Shown here one piece after another: positions 28,001-40,937 of a DNA stretch of 64,000 nt. Below the pieces are notes generated by a model, which was not told where the DNA came from, ran no database searches, and saw only the letters and a program-made list of their open reading frames with translations. Origin of the DNA: Carallia brachiata (Eukaryota; Streptophyta; Magnoliopsida; Malpighiales; Rhizophoraceae); the NCBI GenBank assembly GCA_021464245.1, contig JADCRB010000013.1, positions 9,974,095 through 10,038,094 of the forward strand. Reading direction: 5' to 3'. The first letter of the stretch is position 1; each line of letters opens with the position of its first letter. The translations under genes were made by a program, and so were the position numbers.

Positions 28001-29440
28001 CCCTTCGGTTTAGCACTCGCCTCAAGATGTGTTGGCTTGGGAGTTTTACGGGCCATCTTTGAATGTACTAAAGATCATTGCCCGAACAGGACATGCTTTG
28101 ACTCTGACTTCTTGCCTGCGGATTCTAGTAATATCAGGCCTTTGTTCCAGGTCTAGTATGCAATGCGTGCACATTTTGCTCGGTAATTATCTGTCTGCTT
28201 TGAAATTATAATGATTTCCCATGATTGTTTGATGCTTGGGGACCATGGACATAATCCCACATCGTGCGACTATGAATATCTTGAGGAGTAAATAAAGGAG
28301 CTGTTCCAAGAAATGGAGCGTGTTCGTAGAAAGGAGAGATGGTTGGCATCTCCCCTGACAGGGATGGGAACAGCCCTTTGGGCTTTCCTGTCAACAGCAC
28401 ATACGGTTAAGGCCACCCACCTTCTCGGTGGATCTCTAACCCCATTTTTTTCCTTAATTCTCCCCCTCTCTTTTACTTTTTCGGCAATTATAAATTCATA
28501 ATTAGTTATTCTAAGAAAAACTAAAAGTAAGAAAAATTCGGATTGATTTCTTTTCAACAATTATGATCATTTATTTTAATAAAAATGAAAAAAAATTTTT
28601 ATCGTTTACTTTGTATTTATGATGACTCCGCTCCTCCAAATTAAACCAAATAGTTTTTTACCTAAAAATAATGGATGATCAAAAGACGTAAAAATAATGA
28701 TTCAGCTCTTTTTCTTTCTTTTGATACCGTCATCAGCTTTTTTTCGCCCAAGACAAACATTCTCTCGGTATTTGGTTTTGGATTTGGACAAATTGCGATA
28801 TACAATAAACTGAATTGTTAATAGTGATTTTGACTAATTTTGAAACCACATCTGTTGAATAAAAGAGTAAATCAAATAAACTGGTCGTTCAATTGGGCAA
28901 TTTTATATAGTTTGATCTTAAACACATGAACATATAAACGCAATAAATAAAAATTTTAAAAATTAAATGTATATAATTAACAATTATTAATAATATAGCT
29001 ACCTCATGAACATAAAAATTATTAAATTCAAGCAGAAAAAAATATATCATATGAACATTAACGTGGTTGGTTTTGATTTAGTTACATATTTAAAAATTCA
29101 AATTGGAAACTAAATTGTGAGTCATGAGTTTTTTTTTTCAAATCTATAATCCCACTTCTTATACATTTTTCTATAAATTAATTTAGACAAGATTTATGCT
29201 TGAATGGTTTGATTTGATATTGATGAAAACCTATAATAAATTTCTTTCCAAAGGCTGTCCAGAACCAACCCAGGGTGTCTCAAAATCTTCTGACCACAAA
29301 AGCCCTTCTTTATCTGACCAACTGGAGCCTCTCTCCACAACTACACTCTCCACCGCTAAAACAACCAAGCCCGCCTCTCGTCTAAACCAGTCAACCAAAT
29401 TCTACAGGGCTCATTCCTCACAACGCCTTTAATAATATCT
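25076..29440. other. gene-poor region, no gene seen
   Basis: Short ORFs on both strands lack recognisable domains. The 28290-28380 stretch has a weak inverted match (GAGCTGTTCC and GGAACAGC) but no known microRNA sequence. Nothing else could be supported. Confidence 0.35.
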
Positions 29441-29923
29441 TTAATAGTACGTTTAGTACACAAATTGAATAGTATAATATAAGATAATATAGATTAATTT
29501 AGTATAAAATAGATTAAACTACTACCTTATATTATATTTAAATATTATTAAATAGTATAAAATAATTATCCTATTCAATATTTAGATAATATAAGACAGA
29601 ATAGAATAGTATATCAAAATAATTTTTTTACCTTTAAAAATAATTAACTTACATTTACTATTAATTTTAATTTTTTATTGAAAATAATTAAAACTAAGCA
29701 ATGAAATAAATTTTTATTTTATATGATATTATACATTATATTGTTGATAATTTTTCAATTTTGTATAAAAAAATATTTTTCAAAATTAAGTCTTAATTTT
29801 ATTTATACAAATAAATTTTAAGATATTAAAGAAAACAGATAAATATTTTTTAATTTTTTTGAGGAAAAAAATTAAATAAATTTTAAGAAATAAATTTTCA
29901 AATTTATATGAAAAAAAATGAAA

Positions 29924-29927
29924 GAAT

Positions 29928-29964
<37 letters not shown>

Positions 29965-30135
29965 AAGGATGGGAGGAAGAAGGAGAGCGGGAGGAGGGAG
30001 GGGAGAGAAATGGAAGAGAGAGAGAGACGAGGAGTGAGAAAGAGAGGGGGAGGAGAGAGAAAGGAAAGGGAGAGAGACGAGGAGTGAGAGAAAGGAGGGA
30101 GGACAGAGAGAGAGAAAGAAGAAAAGGAGAGAAAT
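29924..30135 (+). repeat. GA-rich purine tract
   Basis: It begins with a pure (GA)n microsatellite near 29930-29954 and continues as about 200 bases almost free of pyrimidines on this strand (GAGGAGTGAGAAAGAGAGGG-type blocks, some repeated). It is flanked by AT-rich sequence containing ATAAGATAATATAG-like motifs. Non-coding. Confidence 0.85.
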
Positions 30136-30436
30136 GAATTTTTTTAATTTTATATTAATTTTTTAAAATGTTTAAAATTTATTTCAATTAAAAAGATATT
30201 TTAGTAAATATATAATTTGTCAACACTAATACATAATATAAAATAGACTAGCCTATAATAAGATAAACTAGCCTATAGTAGTGAGATGTATAGTACTATT
30301 CCACATTTATGAGATAGTAAGTTCACACTAGTCTATCATATACCTGATTTATTAACCAACTAAATATGAGTTAAGGTATGATATTTGGTCACTAGTCTAT
30401 TATATCTTATCTTATCTCATGAAATCAATACACTTA

Positions 30437-31369
30437 GGGGCCGTTTGGTTTAAGAGCTGGAATCAGAATCAGAATTGGAATCGGAATCAAGTGAAATCGG
30501 AAACGAAATGATTTTTTTTATGACATGTTTGGTTTATTCAGGAATCAGAATCAAAACCTTTTGTAGTCGTTTGTTTTAATTTAGAATCAGAATCAATATC
30601 AAATATATGATAATATTTATTTCACTAAAAATAAATAACCAATAAATAAAAAAATAAAAAATTATGAATATCAAAATAAAAAATAAAAAAATAAAAATAT
30701 TGTAATATAATTTCAAATTAAAAATATTAAATAACGATAATAATAATAATAATTTATTATTATTATTTATTATTATTATTATTATTTATTTCACAATAAC
30801 AATTATAAATATAAAATCTAAAATTAAAAAATAACATAAATTTTTATAATAATGATAACAAAGAAGAAGTATGAATAATATTGTTATACCAAAATGATAT
30901 TGTAGATATTATAAAATAAGTCATTATTAATAAATAAATTATTATTAAAATTATGAAATTTTTATGCAAATAATTTTATTATTTATGGTTATTATTAATA
31001 TTTTGAAAATATAGATAATATTATTATCATTTATAATGTAATTATTATCCTAATTTTTGAAATATTTAATTTTATTATAATATAAAAATATTTATTGTTA
31101 TTATTATTATCATTAATTATTATTATTATTATTTATGAGATTTATTTGTAATATTTTATTATAAAACAATTTACAAAATGAGAGAGAAGATGAGAGAATG
31201 ATAATGATTAACTACCTAAAGGTGAGAATGATGATTCATATAAATAGGGGAATCTTATTCCCAAAAATAAGGGAATGGAAATGAGATTTTTTCCTACCAA
31301 ATATTAAAAATGGGAATCACTCATTCTCATTCTCATTTCCAAGTAAAAAAATTATAACCAAACACCCCC
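30437..31369. mobile_element. non-autonomous PIF/Harbinger-like element 1
   Basis: The element starts GGGGCCGTTTGGTT and ends with the complement of a similar sequence (AACCAAACACCCCC), flanked on both sides by TTA (30434-30436 and 31370-31372). A TTA target duplication and G-rich ends of this kind are typical of PIF/Harbinger-derived elements. The subterminal parts carry AATCAGAATC/GATTCTCATTC-like repeats in inverted orientation; the centre is extremely AT-rich with ATT/AAT microsatellites. No transposase. Confidence 0.65.
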
Positions 31370-31372
31370 TTA

Positions 31373-32571
31373 AGGTATTTGCTTCCCCTAGAAAACCTAA
31401 AGGAATGGATTAGGAGCCCAACAAAATATCTCTACCAACTTATTTCAATTATGTATTAAAAAGTAATTAATTGTTAATTTTTTTTTCAAGCATATCGATA
31501 AAAAGAGTAACAAAAAAATGAAATATATTTTATTACTTCATTTTTTTTTGTTACTTAAATTATGTATGTAATTGTAAAAAGTTAACAATTAATAACTGTT
31601 TAATACATAATTGAGACAAACTGGTAGGGACATTTTGTCGGTTCCTAAACTTTACCGAAAGGCAAAAGGAGATTCTCACATAACCTAGACATGTAAGATT
31701 CAGAACGCTTTGCAACGAAGCTAAATGACTGTGACTAGTGAAACTTCTTTCTCATATTGTTTTACGTTTGTACATAAGAAATGAGTCTGAATTTTTTTTG
31801 CTGCAAATTTAGAAATATTTAGAAGCTGTTTTTTTTTCATTCTTATAACTATCCAATTTACTTCATTAACCTAAATGGCCACATATGAATAAGAAAATAA
31901 TTGAGAAAGTCAGTTACAGAGGCTATCTAGTAAGTCTATTCTTTAGCCGTTTTTAAGTCCTCTTTTGTGTCTAATACCTTCGCTGAGCTTCTCATAACCT
32001 CGTTTGCTGATTCAATGGGCCGATGTAAGGGAATTGGCGTAAAGTGCCAATAACTCCATCATACTCTATAGTCGAGAGACTAGAACTTAACCTCTTCGCT
32101 GCTATTCTATGCAACTGCTGAGCATATTGTGCAGCGCAATTGTTCACCTAACTAATATTTCTTGCTGACCTACTTTACTGGCCTCCCACGCTAAGTTGGG
32201 TGCTCGATGAGCAGGCCACCTCGCACTCCATCGCGTTGCTGGGCAGACGAGCAGCACACTGCACGTGGGCTGCTCTCTCTAGCGCACTTCTGGGCAGACG
32301 CGCTGTCCATTTGGCGCGCTTCAACGGATTACTAGTTATGTGTGGGTGAACATTGTCATATATGAATTATGAAACAAAATTATTGCCTGCGTTATCAACT
32401 GAAAAAGTTTTCTAATAGAATTTAATCCACAGTTGAGTCAACAAGAACAGGACACAATGTAAAAAAAAAAGAGAGAGAAAAACTGAATTAAGCTACCATG
32501 ATTGATAAGAGCTATAGCTTTCAGATTGTGAAAGCTTTCACTTCTGGATATTCAAAACTCAACCATACTCC
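31373..32571. other. spacer between element 1 and the UGT gene
   Basis: No gene is supported. 32150-32330 is less AT-rich than its surroundings and contains GGGCAGACG twice within short imperfect repeats. The last 50-100 bases are probably 3' UTR of the minus-strand UGT gene. Confidence 0.35.
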
Positions 32572-34074
32572 TTAAATTGCAGCCTCTCTTTTGGATAGGA
32601 GAGTCCTAATCAGATCATCTAAGGCTTTAACAGAGGACCCTGCTTTGTCTTTTCCTTCTTCTTTCACTGCTGCCCTTATCTTCTCCCCAATCTCTACAGC
32701 CCTTCTCTTCATTTCATGTCCTTTTCCTTTCTTGTCCATCACCAATTCTATCACCTCTTTCACTTTCTTGGCAGCTACGTTGTCCTGTTTTCCTCTTGCC
32801 AACTCAACGCTAACACCCATTTCTTCTACCAGCATTTTGGAATTAAAAGCCTGCTCTGCGGCCATTGGCCAACCTATAATTGGCACGCCTTGGCTTAAAC
32901 TCTCCATCACCCCATTCCACCCACAATGGCTTAGAAAAGCTCCAGTGGACTTATGAGACAAAATCTCCAACTGGGGTGCCCAATTTTGAACCAGCAAACC
33001 TTTTTTTGTCTCATCCATTCGTTCTGCGAACCCTTCTGGTAGCCATTCTGCTCTAAATTCACCTTTTCTATCAAAACCAGTGGGTGGCCTTACGACCCAG
33101 ATGAAAGGCTTGCCACTGTCTTCCAAGCCTTTTGCCAATTCCATCATTTGGCTTAGAGTGATAGTGTTTTGTGACCCAAAAGAGATATACAGAACCGAAC
33201 CTGGACTATATGACCCGAGCCATTCCAGGCATCTCTCTGCAGAAATTCCAGGTTGTTTGCCAGTAGCACGTTGTGCGCTGCTTATACCGGATGAACTTTT
33301 AAGTAGATGGGCTGAAAAAACAGGCCAATTGTCCAAACAGGTTGCTTGACCAGCTTCCTCAACCAATCCAATGCCAAAGGCTCAATTTCCTCCACTGTAT
33401 TGCACAGCCATCCAAAAGACTGAAGCGTAAGTGAGAACTGTGGCTGCATAAACCTGGACCAAGAATCATTGCCATTAGCCTTTCTCATGAATTCATGCAA
33501 CTGAGAGATGTGGAAACGATAATTCTGGGAAATCCAGGCACATGGAACTTTCCATCCGAATCGGCAAGACGATGAGGAAGATTGAGCCATATGGACTTGT
33601 AAGCCAAATAGCCATAGGCACTAGAAGTGAGGAAATGACGTTCACAGTTCCCACACTCTCAGCAACCTCAGAGGCCCATCCAAAGAAAAAGTCCGATATT
33701 ACACAAAGTGGAGGCCTGCCTTCCTTTGCAGTAACATCAGATAACAGACGATGAAATGGAGACTTGAGGCCTAAAGTTGCCTGACAGAGCGACCCAATTC
33801 GCTCCAGAGACAAGTTTTCAGTGTTCTCTGTGTTGGGTGGCAGGCCATGATCGGTACCGCAGAAGGGCAGCTCAGCAAGTTGGATTCCTGGCTCGTCTGA
33901 GTTGAAACTGGATCGGAGGTACTGGACGTTAAGTGGGGTGTTGGCAATGGTGATTGTGAAGCCGGTTCTTTGATGGATCTTTCTTGCTAGTGCCAGGAAA
34001 GGTATCAAATGGCCGTGTGCCATCATTGGTAGCATCACAATATGCTGCTGATTGGAGTTAGACCCCATTTGCAA
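32572..34074 (-). CDS. UGT92A: UDP-glycosyltransferase (UGT92A-like), three apparent 1-base deletions
   Basis: This is an intronless family-1 glycosyltransferase, which transfers sugar from a UDP-sugar to small acceptors in the cytosol. The start MQMGSNSNQQHIVMLPMMAH leads into the GHLIPF motif holding the catalytic histidine (residue 22). The C-terminal half contains the 44-residue PSPG donor-binding box at 32982-32851, beginning WAPQLEIL, with HCGWNG where most plants have HCGWNS. The reading frame changes three times: near 33634, 33528 and 33325. In each case adding one base in a short homopolymer rejoins segments that align continuously with the family (for example SSAYGYLAYKSIWLNLPHR between breaks 1 and 2, and QNYRFHISQLHEF after break 2). 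With the three bases restored the protein would be about 501 residues, the normal size. UGT92A is the closest family from motif memory. The acceptor is unknown. Confidence 0.85.
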
Positions 34075-34166
34075 ATAAACTCAAAATATTTTCTCTCTGA
34101 AAAGTTTGCAGCTTGCAATTAGGATTTGATTCACACAGGCTCCACTACAAGGAAGAAGAGCTTTAG

Positions 34167-34174
34167 ATTTTATA
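34167..34174 (-). promoter_or_regulatory. TATA box of the UGT gene
   Basis: The minus strand reads TATAAAAT about 93 bases before the UGT start codon, a good position for a TATA box with a leader of about 60 bases. Confidence 0.45.
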
Positions 34175-34179
34175 TTGGT

Positions 34180-35037
34180 GTTTGCTGCCATGGATTTGCT
34201 GTTTCATTTATGAATGTTAGTCCACTAATGGATTTGCCGTCTTATTTATGATGTTAATCCAGTAGCCAAAGTTGGTTGAATAGTATATGTAACGCTTGTG
34301 TTTTCGCCGGAGAATATGTATATGTACCTTTTTTTTTTTTTTTTTTGTCTATTATTATACTGGATACAAAATTGATATTTTTATAATAAAATTAATAATA
34401 TTTGTAATAAAAAAATCAACTTTTAATTTTTACTTTTTTTTTATAATAACTATTATTTTTATTAAAAAATTTATTAATATTATTATTTTTAACACATCAA
34501 TCTATACACAAAAAATAAGCACATATATTAATATTTTGCACGAGAAAATTTGTGTTGACGTGGAGGAAAGTAATTCACATGTTTGTCCGGCTGTCAAGTT
34601 GGTTTTTGTCCAAGAGATTTTCCGTGTGAATTCCAAAGGCAATAATCTTAGATCATTGCGAATTGGAATTTTCGTTCTCATTCTTTCCTAACGTTGAAAC
34701 CAAACACACTGTAAGTGACGAACCAAAGCCCTTGTTCGATTCTGTGAAATGAAAGGCCAATTTGGATTTCTGTTGGTATTATTTAAATGAAAGGTTGTCT
34801 AGAAGTCTTAATTTGAATAGAGTACCGTTAAGTAATTTTGTATTAGTAATATTAAATTGACAAAACCATTTTATTTAATGATATCAAACAAAATATTCAT
34901 CAATTTGAGGTTTTCTGTGTGAAGCTTTAATTTTTTTTAAAAAATATTACATATCCTTTTGACAATGAACATTGAACATCCTTGATGGCCACCTAAAATT
35001 ACAATTTGGTGGTAGGAGGCAAAGTTGATTACAGCAG
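34180..35037. other. UGT promoter region and spacer
   Basis: AT-rich, with a 20-base poly-T run near 34330-34348. The 131-codon plus-strand ORF at 34296-34691 is a low-complexity translation of AT-rich DNA and is not supported as a gene. Confidence 0.35.
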
Positions 35038-35040
35038 TTA

Positions 35041-35753
35041 GGGCTTGTTTGGTTGGTTGTTGAATGTTGCTATTACTGATTGCTGCTAATTGCTGATTCT
35101 TATTTACTATTGTTGATTGCTGATAAAATTAATGAAGTGTTTGGTTAATTTATACTTGTTGTTACTGTTAAATAATGAAATGTCTAATTTAGACATATAA
35201 TTTGTGTAGATATATTATATTAAAAAATTTTATTTTTATATTTTATAATTTTATATTTTAAAATAATATTTATAAATAATACTGAGAATTATTTTACTTA
35301 ATTTTTAATTTTTTTTAAAAATATTAATTTTTATTAAATGATAAAAATTATTATATTTGAGATTTTTTTTTATAAATGTCAATATTACAGAAAATTGAAG
35401 TGAAAAAAATATTATTTAAGAATACTTGAAAAAATTGAAATTATATAAGTACTACTAAAATAAATTAACATATCTAATTCATTTTTCAAGTAAAAAAAAT
35501 AATTGTAAAATTTTATAAATATTTTTAAGGGTAATTTAGTCCATATAAATTATTATTAATATTGAAAAGAGAAAATTAATTCAAAAAGTAGCAAAAAGTA
35601 GCCCGAAACTGCTTTTCAATCAGCTGTTGTTAGGAAGTCAAATAAGGAAATAAGTAGAATAAACAGTAACACTAAAAAGTTTGCCAAACACCTATATCCT
35701 TTTTGAAAATGAAACGCAAATGTATCCCTTCAAAAGTTAACCCAAACAGCCCC
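35041..35753. mobile_element. non-autonomous PIF/Harbinger-like element 2
   Basis: It begins GGGCTTGTTTGGTT and ends in the complement of GGGGCTGTTTGGGTT, with TTA immediately outside each end (35038-35040 and 35754-35756). The interior is AT-rich and non-coding. It lies only about 80 bp from the LINE insertion. Confidence 0.65.
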
Positions 35754-35834
35754 TTAGACTTAATCCTAGTTATGTAAATGCTTCTAAATTTGGTTATGCA
35801 ATCTATCTTTGCTTGCTTTGGTAATTAAATTATT

Positions 35835-35855
35835 TGATGACTGCAATTAATCATT
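35835..35855. repeat. target-site duplication of the LINE, left copy
   Basis: These 21 bases, starting TGATGACTGC and ending TTAATCATT, recur without mismatch at 39757-39777. The left copy abuts the T run that is the poly-A tail of the minus-strand LINE. Confidence 0.9.
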
Positions 35856-38800
35856 TTTTTTTAGAAAAGATGGAATAATTCATTAATCATGTGAAAGAAA
35901 CTTTGCATCATCCCTTACAATATGAAAAACATAATTCAAACAGTAATCAGAAGAAAGAATAAAATATGGATTCTCGAGAGCTAATTTGGCCAGAGCATGA
36001 GCAGCACCATTTGTCTGGCGATTGGAATAGACAGCCTTGAAATTGGAGAAAGTAGTAGAAAGATGGACAATGTCTTCCACAATCATGCCTCCCACAGTCC
36101 CTTTTCCATTTCTACTATTGATAGCCTGGATAGCTAACAAGCTATCTGACTCCACCATGAGATTACATATCCCTTTCGTAGAAGCCTCCAACATAGCCGT
36201 TCTTATTGCTAGGAGTTCAGCAACCTCGACCTCAAAGCTACCTAACGCATATCTTGCAGACAGAAAAACTGGCGTCCCCAACTCATTCCTGCAAATCACT
36301 CCTAGGCCAGTCCCTTCTCCCCTTCAAGCTGCATCAGTATTAATCTTCAAAAAAACCTTCCATTGGAGGTTGCCAATGTGTTGCAAATTGTGTCTAAGTA
36401 GTTGAACTAGGTGTAGCATTTTCTCTACGAAAATCAAGCAGCAAAGTCATGGCTAAATGAACTATAAGATTGGGAGGGCATTGTACTTGCTCATAGAGGC
36501 AAGCATTGCGAGCGTTCCAGATGGACCAAGTCACCATACAAGCAAAGACCACAGCCTCTCCCTCGCACTGCATCAGCACATCCCATAGCCATTCCTCAAA
36601 CTCCACGCCATCCAGCATATCCACACGAACCCCCAGCGGGCTTAGGAACCATGTTTATGTTGCATACTCACAGTAGAACAATGCATGTGACAGAGTCTCA
36701 GAGCTGGCACCACAACGGGGGCATTCTGGGAAGATAGGCATCCCTCGGTCAATCAACTTTGTCTTCACTGGAATCAGGCCTTTAAACATTCTCCACACAG
36801 ATAGCTTAATTTTAGTTGGGATTTTAGAGACCAGATTTTCATCCATGGCCCAATAGTCCTAGAGGACGTTGACGCCTGATCACAGGCTGTCGATCTTTTT
36901 CTGATTTGTGCGTATGCAGACTTAACTGTGTAAGACCCATCTCGACTAAAGTGCCAAATGAGCGATCCTCAATGCCTTTGTAGCTTAACGGGATAGCAAG
37001 CACTTGTTCTACTTCCGACGGCATTATAATATGTTTTATAAGACTCGTTTTCCAGCTTCTTGTATCCTCATCGATTAGTTTTGAAACAGAGTCAAATTCC
37101 AGCGGCAGCCATGGTGAGAGGACTTTGAAACCAGGCTGTAGAGGAATCCATGGGTCTGACCAGATTCGGATGGAAGCCCCATTACCGACCTGCCATCTAA
37201 GTCCCAACGTAACAACTTGCCTTGCAGCCAAAATACTCCTCCAGGTATAACTTGGATTCGTCCCTAATTCAGCTTCCAAAAAGGACCTTCTAGCATAGTA
37301 ACGTGCCCGCAATATTCCGGCAATCAAAGACTCTGGTTGGGAAAGAAGTCTCCAAGCCTGTTTGCCAAGCATGGCAAGGTTAAAGTCTCTGAAATCTCTG
37401 AAACCCAAGCCACCTGTCGCTTTCGGTGAAGTCATTCGATCCCAAGAAGGCCAATGAATTTTTCGTCTAGCATTAGAACTTCCCCACCAAAACTTATTTG
37501 CTAATATAGCAATCTCATTGCATATGGAATGAGGCATCAAAAAATAGCTCATCAGATAGGTAGGAATGGCTTGAACCACGGACTTAAGGAGTACTTCTTT
37601 TCCTGCCTTCGACAACTTCTTTTTCTCCCATCCTGCAACATGTTTATGCACTCTGTCTATTATTTGCCTGAAAGCTTTGTTTTTGGAGTAACTGATTCCC
37701 ATAAGAAGCCCCAAATATTTTTGTGGAGATTGTATAGACCTTGCCCCATAACAATGCTGAATGGCCTCTTGAGTTTCAGTAGGGACATTGCAGCTGAAAG
37801 AAATTTCCGTCTTTTCCATACTTACTTTCTGCCCCGAAGCTCTTTCATACACATCCAAATATTCTTCACTGTCTGCTTCTCTCACTGTGGCTGCCGTAAA
37901 TAGCAAACTATCATCGCAAAGAACAAGTGAGTAACCATTGGCGCCTGTCTACAAATACGAGCACCACTGATACTACCATTAATTGCAGCACTATCTATCA
38001 ATGCGGACAAGCCTTCAGCACATAACAAAAATAGATAGGAGATATTGGGTCTCCTTGTCGAAGGCCTCTTGAAGGTTTAAAAATTGTTCGTGGAGTTGAG
38101 TTAACAATCAGAGAGTAGGAAACAAACTCACACATCGGAGAACTAGCTGTACCCAATCTTTTGCAAAACCCATTTTAAGCATAATTTGCTCCAAAAAGAC
38201 CCACTCTACCCTGTCATAAGCCTTACTCATATCTAGCTTTATAGCCATCTGCCCTGTTTTCCCTGAGTATTTATACTTCATACTATGAAACAATTCATAC
38301 GCTACAAGAGCATTATCTGTAATGAGTCTACCAGGGACAAAAGCAGATTGAGTCTCAGAGATAATATGGGGCAAAATTAGCTTTAACCGATTTGCCATGG
38401 CCTTAGAGACAATTTTGAAAATAACATTGTAGAGGCTAATTGGCCTGAAATCTGAGCAACAAGTTGGTGAGCTAACCTTAGGTACCAGGCAGATGAAAGT
38501 ATGGTTAATAGTGCTAGGATCACCCTGAGCATTCAGTATATGCATAACCTTCTCTACCACAACATCCCCAACCACGAACCAATACTTTTGATAGAAGAAA
38601 GCTGGAAGACCGTCAGGGCCTGGTGTCTTAGAGGGATGCATCTGACATAATGCTTGATACACCTCTTCCCGTGTGAATTGTCTCGTGAGCATCCTATTCA
38701 TGTCTTCTGTAACCCGAGCCTGTACACATTGTAAAATTGGTTGCAAATCCTGGACGCCCACAGACCGAAAGAGAGTAGCAAAGTGATCAGTAAGAGCATC

Positions 38801-39756
38801 ACCAATATCCTTGTCTGTACTGAATACACACCCCCTCTCATCAATGAGTTGTCGGATATAGTTCCTCCTCTTTCGACTAGATGCCTTAGAGTGGAAAAAA
38901 GCTGTATTTTTATCTCCCTCCTTGAGCCAAGCCACCTGGGACCTCTGAGCCCATATGACTTCTTCCCTTTTCAGTAATTCATCAATTTCATTTTGAATAT
39001 TAGCAAGCACTGCAATATTACCTTCAGAAGGTTCCAGTTGTTCAACCATAGCCTGCTCTTGACGCAACCGTCTGATAGATGAGTTTACATTGCCGAAGGA
39101 TGTTTGCTCCCAGCTAACTAATGCTTGGCTACAGGCACTAGCGAAATGCCCATAGTCTATGGCCGAGTGACACAATTTTGTTGCTGACCAGGTCTCCGAA
39201 ATCACCCTTTCACAATCTGGATCTCTAGCCCACATATTCTCAAATCTGAAAATTTTTTTCCTGTTTCGACGTGGAGCTACCTCAATTGAAATAAATAAAG
39301 GGTTAAGATCCGATCCAAAGCGAGCCGCATGTTGCACTCTAGAAAAAGGAAAGATCTCCAGAAAATTATTATTTGTCAAGGCCCTATCAAGCCTTTCCGA
39401 AATATTTTCTGGATCCACTCTACCATTCGACCACGTATATGCCCATCCCGAGAAGCCTAAATCCATCAACATAGATTCAGTAATAGCATCTTGGAAAGCC
39501 TGCATATAAGATTGAGGTCTAGGCCTGCCACCCCTTTTTTCATGAGAGAATAAAATCTCATTGAAGTCTCCACAACATAGCCACGGTATATTTTGTTCTG
39601 AAGCTAGGCGTGTCAGTAAATTCCAGGAGAGATGTTTATCCTCATCACTTGGCCATCCGTAAAAGCCAGTAAACCTCCAGCATGCAGTCTGCATTGAGTC
39701 TGTTAATTTACAGTCAATATGATGCAATGAAAAAGAACATAGACTTCCACTCAATA
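35856..39756 (-). mobile_element. L1-type LINE retrotransposon, 5'-truncated, ORF2 remnants
   Basis: On the minus strand the element reads, in order, the C-terminal part of an APE endonuclease, reverse transcriptase, a zinc-binding domain and an RNase H domain, then a short poly-A. The exact ends are set by a perfect 21-bp duplication (35835-35855 and 39757-39777). The 5' end is missing: the first residues lie inside the endonuclease. The endonuclease keeps CCGDFNEIL but has GSDLNPLF where the family has SDH, so a catalytic histidine is lost. RT motifs include TPGPDGLPAFFYQKYW, FRPISLYNVIFKIVSKA and AIKLDMSKAYDRVEW. The stretch with RQGDPISP and the catalytic FADD motif is split by three 1-base deletions (about 38126, 38037 and 37916). 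The zinc-binding segment has CPRCGASSETLSHALFYC; RNase H has ESDSLLAIQAIN and a NGAAHALAKLAL end. True stop codons also interrupt it (TAA after CEYAT at about 36657, TGA after NTDAA near 36328). It cannot move on its own. Confidence 0.93.
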
Positions 39757-39777
39757 TGATGACTGCAATTAATCATT
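39757..39777. repeat. target-site duplication of the LINE, right copy
   Basis: It is identical over 21 bases to 35835-35855 and marks the truncated 5' end of the element. Confidence 0.9.
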
Positions 39778-40937
39778 GACTTTTGTAGAGATTTCAATTA
39801 ATTACATTGTAGAAAGAGTAAATCTGTGTAAAACATTTATCATTCTTTTAACATTTCAATACTATGTGTAAAAATATTTGAAAAAATATTTGCGAGACTT
39901 TTTAATAAGATAAAAATAATATAAAATGATATTAATATTTCATGATTGAATTTGAAAAAAAAAAATATTAGTTAAAATTCAAGCACATAATTAAGTCTAA
40001 CATATAAATCACCATGGAATATTGACAGACATCAACGCATGTTCCACATCCACTAGTAAAGGGAAAAGATACGTAAAGTTTACAAATAGCAGAATATTCC
40101 TCTCGCTCTACCTCTATGGTATAAAATTAAAAAAAAAATTATCAAATAAAATGATGGTTAATACAGGATCTGTGTTCTTTTCTTCGTCCAGCAAAAGAAC
40201 ACCAAAAAAAGACCTTGCTAAGTGAACCGAGGTGCGAGTGGTGCACCTCGGTAATAAAATATTATTATTAATTTTTTATAAAATTTAAATTTAAATTTAA
40301 ATTTAGATGAATATTATTTTAAAATATAAAGTATAAAAAATATATGAGATTTGTTATAAATTTTTTTTTAAAATTTTTTTAAACAATACAAAAAGATATA
40401 TTTTAATAAATATGTATACCTCTTAATATGCATATTTGGTTGTTGTAACATTTCTAACAAAAAAAAGAAAAGCGTACTCTGTTTATTTTTTTGGCATCTA
40501 GAAATTCTTCAAGTTTTAAATAGACCAAGATATGTTTTCTTTTTAACAGCGTGAAAACCGTAAAATTCTCAAATCCATAGATCTTGAGATTTTACGTCTA
40601 ATTTTTCATGTATTGTTGTCGTTATGTGTGTTTCAATACTCTCTACGACAAATAAAAATAGAACCCATTACATGCCCCATCAAATCCATCAAGAAATTAT
40701 TCGTAATGCAACAAGCAGGACACTTTTTACAACCACGTTTATAAAATATGTAATGAAAATAAGTAAAAAAATTATTTTTTTTATTACACATTTATCAATA
40801 TTATTATAAAAAAATTATTATTATATTACAGATAATAGTCAAGTCATAAATGGTTAGTCCATAATGATTTACCCACAAAAATGTTTGTAATACTCACTAC
40901 CATATGACTAGTTGGCTCCATGTCACGCACTTTTTTA
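39778..40937. other. AT-rich spacer
   Basis: No gene is supported. There are several poly-A/T tracts and a small AT-rich direct repeat of AAATTT near 40285-40303. Confidence 0.35.

Noticed and set aside
28280..28400. Possible microRNA hairpin (GAGCTGTTCC paired with GGAACAGC)
   Set aside because: The pairing is only about ten bases, the arms beyond do not match, and no known mature microRNA sequence is present.
36839..39754. LINE open reading frames as host genes
   Set aside because: The endonuclease, reverse transcriptase and RNase H order and the flanking target duplication show they belong to a retrotransposon.
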